From the NCBI GenBank assembly GCA_021640185.1, contig JAJXDX010000051.1, positions 1-9,149 of the forward strand: a stretch of DNA of 9,149 nt, in the 5' to 3' direction. Numbering within the stretch: the stretch's first letter is position 1; every line of letters starts with the position of its first letter. Positions 6,269 through 9,149 of the stretch are shown here, piece after piece. A program made the translations under genes and the position numbers. The notes below the pieces were generated by a model. It saw only the letters and a list, made by a program, of their open reading frames with translations. It had not been told where the DNA came from and did not search any database. This DNA comes from Oscillospiraceae bacterium (GTDB lineage: Bacteria; Bacillota; Clostridia; Oscillospirales; Acutalibacteraceae).

Positions 6269-7810
6269 TTATACAATATTCTTTTTCTTTTTTCGTACGA
6301 TGTACATGAGCAAGCCGAGGTCGCCGATCAGCGCCGGCCCGGCAACGGCGCCGACGGCGATCAGCGCAGGCGAGGCTGCGGATGTGCTTGCGGGATCTGC
6401 GGCAGCGGCTGCGTCCGCGGCCGCTCTCACGCCGGTGTCCTTCTCGCCGATCCACCGATCGCCGTTTTCGCCGATGAAGGGGGACAGGCCGTCCTTCCCG
6501 TCCGCTCCGATGACCCTGCCGAGGTCGACCGTCCTGCCGTCGGTAAAGGTGAGGATGAGCGCGCCGCTTTCATCGATCTCCGCCTTGGCGATCCCGACGC
6601 CGTCTTTCCCGTCTTTCCCGTCTTTTCCGTCTTTACCGTCCTTGCCGTTCGTTCCGTTTTTGCTGTCGGCTCCGGCTTTTCCGGTGGCTTTGGCGCCGAG
6701 GGACGCCCAAGTTTTTCCGCCGTCGTCGGAGACGTACCAGAAGTTATCGTCGCCGATCTTCACCCGCGGGGTCGTGCCGTTCTGTCCGGCCTCGCCCCTG
6801 TCGCCTTTATCGCCCTTATCGCCGGTCGCCTTTACGCCGAGAGAGGTCCAGGTATCTCCCTCGTCATAGGAGACCTCCCACTCGCCGGTCGCGGTACCGA
6901 TACGCAGTCTGGGCGTCACGGCGCCGGCCGCTCTGAGCGCAAGCTCGCACAGATCGCTCGCATAGTCGGTCTTGCCGTCGCCGTTGCATTGCTCGTTGAA
7001 AACGAACAGCCGATCGCCGCTTTCCGCATCCACATTTATGGGCAGAGTAAGCGTCATCGTTCCGCTTTCCGCGTCCGCATCGCCGATGTTTTTGAGCCTG
7101 CCGTAGTATTTTACGGTCTCGCCGTTCAGCACCATGGCGGAAATATACTCATGATCGCCCGTTTTTGCTTCCTTCACCGTCAATTTATGATCGTCTCCGT
7201 CATAGCCCAAAACAGCGGTAAGCCACATTGCCGTTTTTCCGCCGACGGCAGGGGAGGTAAAAAGCACTTTTGCACTGTTGATGTAAACAGACGGGCGGAC
7301 GGCAAAGATAAAATGATCGCCGTACATAATGTCGATGTATTGCCCGTCGGCATCCACATAATATACGACTGCCGTAGCCCGGACCTCCCGAAGGACCCAG
7401 GCGCCGTTTTTCCCGAAGTTGCGGGGGCCGACCGTGCCGCCGGCGGCGGTAAAGTCGCTGTCTGTCGCCAAAAGAGAGGTGCGCCTGTCCGCATACCATT
7501 CGGGATCCTCGGTCTCGCCGCGGGAAAGGAGCATCACTCGGCCCAGCCGTTCTTCTTTCAGGGCCACCGCATCGAACTCTTTTGGGCTGAACGCCGCATC
7601 GGAGAACCCGCCCTCCTCGAGCTCGCTGTTGAGCCATTGTTTCATCAGGCAGTTCTGCCAGTACACATCATGGTACCATCCGTCTTCGCTGTGGTAGTAA
7701 TAGGTATCCGGGATCTTATCCGAAAGAAGCCGCACCAGCCCTTCCGCATTGCGCAAAACGCGCCACTTGATCGGCTCTGTCTTAAAACCGCTCTCGCTGC
7801 CTCCGTTCAT
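6269..7810 (-). CDS. Modular DUF6273/collagen-like surface protein lacking its N terminus
   Basis: The 513-aa frame contains, in order: a DUF6273 domain (about 10-175, with EPIKWRVL, the WQNCLMKQWLN region and VRPSVYI); a linker domain often found after it ('YISAMVLNGETVKYYGRL', 'LFVFNEQCNGDGKTDYASDL'); and two ~32-residue repeats TPRxxIG...W.VS.D.G.TW.SLG.KATG (299-330 and 347-377) resembling the DUF4988/PL29 N-terminal module. Each repeat is followed by collagen-like Gly-X-Y (331-345; KDG runs about 385-405). Next come 'GIAKAEIDESGALILTFTDG', the 'SPFIGENGDRWIG' motif, an Ala-rich stretch and a C-terminal membrane anchor with a KKKK tail. There is no signal peptide, and members usually have about 60 or more residues before EPIKWRVL. 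The ATG overlaps the TetR stop by 3 nt, without a ribosome site. It looks 5'-truncated, and export is doubtful. Confidence 0.75.
   Translation of the reverse strand: MNGGSESGFKTEPIKWRVLRNAEGLVRLLSDKIPDTYYYHSEDGWYHDVYWQNCLMKQWLNSELEEGGFSDAAFSPKEFDAVALKEERLGRVMLLSRGETEDPEWYADRRTSLLATDSDFTAAGGTVGPRNFGKNGAWVLREVRATAVVYYVDADGQYIDIMYGDHFIFAVRPSVYINSAKVLFTSPAVGGKTAMWLTAVLGYDGDDHKLTVKEAKTGDHEYISAMVLNGETVKYYGRLKNIGDADAESGTMTLTLPINVDAESGDRLFVFNEQCNGDGKTDYASDLCELALRAAGAVTPRLRIGTATGEWEVSYDEGDTWTSLGVKATGDKGDKGDRGEAGQNGTTPRVKIGDDNFWYVSDDGGKTWASLGAKATGKAGADSKNGTNGKDGKDGKDGKDGKDGVGIAKAEIDESGALILTFTDGRTVDLGRVIGADGKDGLSPFIGENGDRWIGEKDTGVRAAADAAAAADPASTSAASPALIAVGAVAGPALIGDLGLLMYIVRKKKKNIV
6600..6644 (-). repeat. 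Nine-bp tandem repeat encoding KDG units
   Basis: Five near-identical 9-bp units (GTCTTTCCC on the plus strand, with small third-position changes) encode consecutive Lys-Asp-Gly triplets of the collagen-like stretch. Because the unit is a multiple of three, slippage would change the length without breaking the frame. Confidence 0.85.
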
Positions 7811-8397
7811 GTATCGCAGGCGGTGCCATCGTATTTATCTGCAAACAGGGCGACGCCCTGTTTTAAGACCTCCATCTGGGATCTGAGATAATATTCGTCC
7901 TCGAACATGGCATAGTGTACGCAGGCGCGGATGAAGATGAAGATCAGCGGCGTGATGGTCGTGCAGGGGATCCCGATCTTCGGCTCGAACTGCTTGGCAT
8001 ATGCGGTATAGCGCTCGTTGACGCCCTCGAAAAACTTCTTGCCGTGTTCGATGTATTTCGGATGGGTATAGATCTGATACATCAGCCGATATTTTTTGCC
8101 GTGCTCCCGCGCCGTCCAATAGGGGATCTCTTCGATGAACCGCATCACGTCCTTCGGATCGGTCGGGGCTTTTTTCATGAAGTCGTCCTCGACTTTCGTC
8201 ATGCAGTAGGCGGTCGAGGATAGGATCAGTTCATCCACATTGCTGAAATAGGCATACAGATTTCCCGTCGTGAAGCCGCACGCGGCGGCTAAGGCCTTGA
8301 TGCCCGTGCCGGTCAGGCCGTTTTCCGCATAGCAGGCAAAGCATTTTTCCATCATCTCGCATCTGCGTTCATTATGCTGCTGCTCCGTCATCTTCAC
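7807..8397 (-). CDS. TetR/AcrR family transcriptional regulator
   Basis: The 196-aa protein has a TetR-type N-terminal helix-turn-helix (about 28-55, 'GTGIKALAAACGFTTGNLYAYFSNVDEL'), ending in the diagnostic LYAYFSN-x-DEL recognition helix. A longer helical C-terminal ligand-binding/dimer domain without recognisable ligand residues follows. The frame opens at GTG 8403, but AAGGAG (8406-8411) is 8 nt from the GTG at 8397, which is the better start; an ATG at 8391 is also possible. A promoter and an operator-like palindrome sit directly upstream, so autoregulation is likely. Such regulators usually sit beside a transporter or enzyme gene they control. Here the only downstream neighbour is the truncated surface protein overlapping its stop codon, so its original partner may be lost or elsewhere. 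Confidence 0.9.
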   Translation of the reverse strand: MKMTEQQHNERRCEMMEKCFACYAENGLTGTGIKALAAACGFTTGNLYAYFSNVDELILSSTAYCMTKVEDDFMKKAPTDPKDVMRFIEEIPYWTAREHGKKYRLMYQIYTHPKYIEHGKKFFEGVNERYTAYAKQFEPKIGIPCTTITPLIFIFIRACVHYAMFEDEYYLRSQMEVLKQGVALFADKYDGTACDT

Positions 8398-8419
8398 CTG
8401 CACCGCTCCTTTTGATAAC

Positions 8420-8433
8420 TGACCGATCGATCA
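8420..8433. promoter_or_regulatory. TetR-type operator palindrome
   Basis: TGACCGATCGATCA is a 14-bp inverted repeat with a single mismatch between half-sites, close to the GACCGATCGGTC style bound by many TetR-family repressors. It covers the predicted transcription start of the TetR gene, between the -10 and the ribosome binding site, an ideal place for autorepression. Confidence 0.65.
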
Positions 8434-8438
8434 ATAAC

Positions 8439-8467
8439 AGTATGGCATAGCGCTGCGGAAAATTCAA
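8439..8467 (-). promoter_or_regulatory. Promoter of the TetR gene
   Basis: On the minus strand TTGAAT (8467-8462) and CATACT (8444-8439) are 17 nt apart, each 4 of 6 to consensus. Predicted start is near 8432, inside the operator-like palindrome. Confidence 0.6.
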
Positions 8468-8490
8468 TGATCGCTTACCAAAAAGATGTG

Positions 8491-8528
8491 AAAAAATAGG
8501 ACAGTCGCCGCCGGAGCGGGATCTGCCC
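8491..8528 (-). terminator. Orphan Rho-independent terminator
   Basis: On the minus strand GGGCAG (8528-8523) pairs with CTGTCC (8504-8499, one G-T), with an inner CCGC/GCGG stem and TCCG loop, followed by TATTTTTT (8498-8491). It points toward the TetR gene, so it should end a minus-strand gene lying to the right, but none is left there: the next sequence is an IS remnant. Confidence 0.6.
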
Positions 8529-8566
8529 TTATCGGAGAGAAAAAATAATGCTCGGCAAGGGAAGAA

Positions 8567-8594
8567 GTGAAGAGTGAAAAGTGAATAGTGGAAA
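8567..8594 (+). repeat. Four-copy 7-bp tandem repeat
   Basis: GTGAAGA, GTGAAAA, GTGAATA and GTGGAAA follow each other without gaps just before the IS-like left end. No coding role is apparent. Confidence 0.7.
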
Positions 8595-8630
8595 GTTGTA
8601 TAATAAAATCGGACACCCAGAAGAGCGAAA

Positions 8631-8644
8631 ATAGGATATCCTAT
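8631..8644. repeat. Perfect 14-bp palindrome upstream of OrfA
   Basis: ATAGGATATCCTAT is fully self-complementary and lies 19 nt before the OrfA start. It may be a transposase or regulator binding site within the element's left end. Confidence 0.5.
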
Positions 8645-8663
8645 CTTCAGAAAGGTGGAACGG

Positions 8664-8815
8664 ATGGAAAAGAAGCGAAACTACACCAAGGCGTTCAAGG
8701 TGCAGGCGTGCGAAGTGGTGCTGAAAGAGCATCTGAAGGTCAAAAGCGTAGCTGACCGCATGGGGATAAACCATGTCATGCTGTACCGCTGGATAGAGGA
8801 GTATAAGACGTAAGT
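8664..8815 (+). pseudogene. Truncated IS3-family transposase OrfA
   Basis: The first 49 codons of an IS3/IS150-type OrfA are present (MEKKRNYTKAFKVQACEVVL at the start). The helix-turn-helix is SVADRMGINHVMLYRWIEEY at residues 28-47, which would bind the element's terminal repeats. A stop follows at 8813-8815, whereas OrfA proteins are normally about 90-100 residues. The sequence after the stop no longer resembles OrfA and is antisense coding of another gene. AGGTGG lies 5 nt before the ATG. It was too short to stand out as an ORF by length. OrfA alone, and truncated, cannot transpose the element. Confidence 0.8.
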
Positions 8816-9149
8816 AAAGGAAATATCCCAAAGGTTACTTTCCCGTTCGTTGGTGTCGCCCAGATGTACCAAAGAGCAAGACGGCTTTGCACGAACATAT
8901 ACTTTGTGGAATACAGCCCCTGCGACGGATCGTAAGCTCCGGATCCGGGATCGATGGTGGGATCGAAAAAGCGCACGGTCACTCTGTCCGGTTTACTGGC
9001 CAGCAGGACTTTTGTGGCATCGGCACCGCCGACTCGCCAGCCAAGATGAAGCTGGCTGACAAAGGCGCGCACCCGGTTGCGAATCTGCACACCGCTTTCT
9101 GATAGAGAAGAATCGGAAGAATCGAGATCATCCAGCGGGAGCTCGTAAG
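8776..9149 (-). CDS. Unrecognised partial protein, possibly phage tail-related, 3'-truncated
   Basis: The reading frame enters from the right edge with no start in view and runs 123 residues to a stop at 8776. From the edge it begins YELPLDDLDSSDSSLSESGV and continues with 'IRNRVRAFVSQLHLGW', 'KPDRVTVRFFDPTIDPGSGAYDP' and 'STKYMFVQSRLALWYIW'. The last ~14 residues are antisense to the OrfA fragment, so the true 3' end is missing. The pattern of a short 'S.SG..IRNRV' strand, a 'L.W' core, a 'V.F.DP' strand and a late aromatic strand recalls small Firmicute phage tail proteins, but I cannot name a family with confidence. GTG at 9090 would allow a shorter frame, but the upstream codons are open and look coding. 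Confidence 0.45.
   Translation of the reverse strand, partial: YELPLDDLDSSDSSLSESGVQIRNRVRAFVSQLHLGWRVGGADATKVLLASKPDRVTVRFFDPTIDPGSGAYDPSQGLYSTKYMFVQSRLALWYIWATPTNGKVTFGIFPLLTSYTPLSSGTA

Larger units (their letters stand above)
8597..8815 (+). mobile_element. Left-end fragment of an IS3-family insertion sequence
   Basis: The fragment holds the start of an IS3-type OrfA preceded by TGTATAATAAAATCGGACA (8597-8615). That looks like an IS3-family terminal repeat (ends begin with TG, with a GGACA block inside). The element is cut off inside OrfA near 8815; OrfB and the right end are absent from the window. The exact left boundary is an inference. Confidence 0.5.

Noticed and set aside
6600..6644. 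CRISPR-like repeat array
   Set aside because: Units are 9 bp, contiguous, in frame and encode Lys-Asp-Gly; there are no spacers.
6230..7891. 553-aa open frame on the plus strand, antisense to the DUF6273 and TetR genes
   Set aside because: It is a shadow of the minus-strand coding sequence in a GC-rich region: no domain, no ribosome site, biased composition. The minus frame has clear domains.
8529..8831. 100-aa minus-strand frame across the IS remnant
   Set aside because: It is antisense to OrfA and the tandem repeat, with no convincing start or domain.

Overview
The window looks like a chromosomal segment of a GC-rich member of the Clostridia, probably a gut-associated relative of the Oscillospirales/Ruminococcaceae. 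This is inferred from the gene order comEC followed by a holA-like start, the AlkA-Ogt pair, AGGAGG-type ribosome binding sites, sigma-A-like promoters, and a surface protein of the DUF6273 type that is common in that group. No rRNA, tRNA or CRISPR array was seen.

Left part (1-5481) is ordinary, well-preserved chromosome. On the minus strand, reading right to left, an E2-acyltransferase-like protein (2252-3106) with its own promoter and a strong terminator is followed by comEC (28-2169, DNA uptake channel), which overlaps the first codons of a probable holA (DNA polymerase III delta, running off the left edge). Divergent from these, an extended -10 promoter drives a translationally coupled pair of alkylation-repair genes: an AlkA-like glycosylase (3335-3991) and an O6-alkylguanine-DNA methyltransferase (3988-4512). 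Next comes a ZIP-family metal transporter (4705-5481). It has a consensus promoter and a ~100-nt leader RNA that folds strongly on paper and matches no riboswitch I can name.

Right part (about 5531-9149) is a patchwork of broken genes. An alpha/beta-hydrolase start (frameshifted, 3' end lost) runs head-on into a beta-helix surface protein whose 3' end is also lost (join near 5715). Upstream of that surface gene is a modular surface protein (DUF6273, two DUF4988/PL29-N-like repeats, collagen-like Gly-X-Y, C-terminal anchor) that lacks its expected signal peptide and begins inside the stop codon of a TetR regulator. The TetR gene has a promoter with an operator-like palindrome over its start site. 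Further right are an orphan terminator, a 7-bp tandem repeat, the left end of an IS3-family element with a truncated OrfA, and a second head-on join (near 8815-8830) to a truncated gene on the minus strand that runs off the right edge.

I did not find a complete new system. The best leads are the structured leader of the ZIP gene, the ComEC whose nuclease-like domain has lost its metal ligands, the E2-like protein without catalytic residues, and the repeated head-on joins in the right-hand region, which may be natural rearrangement or assembly chimerism.
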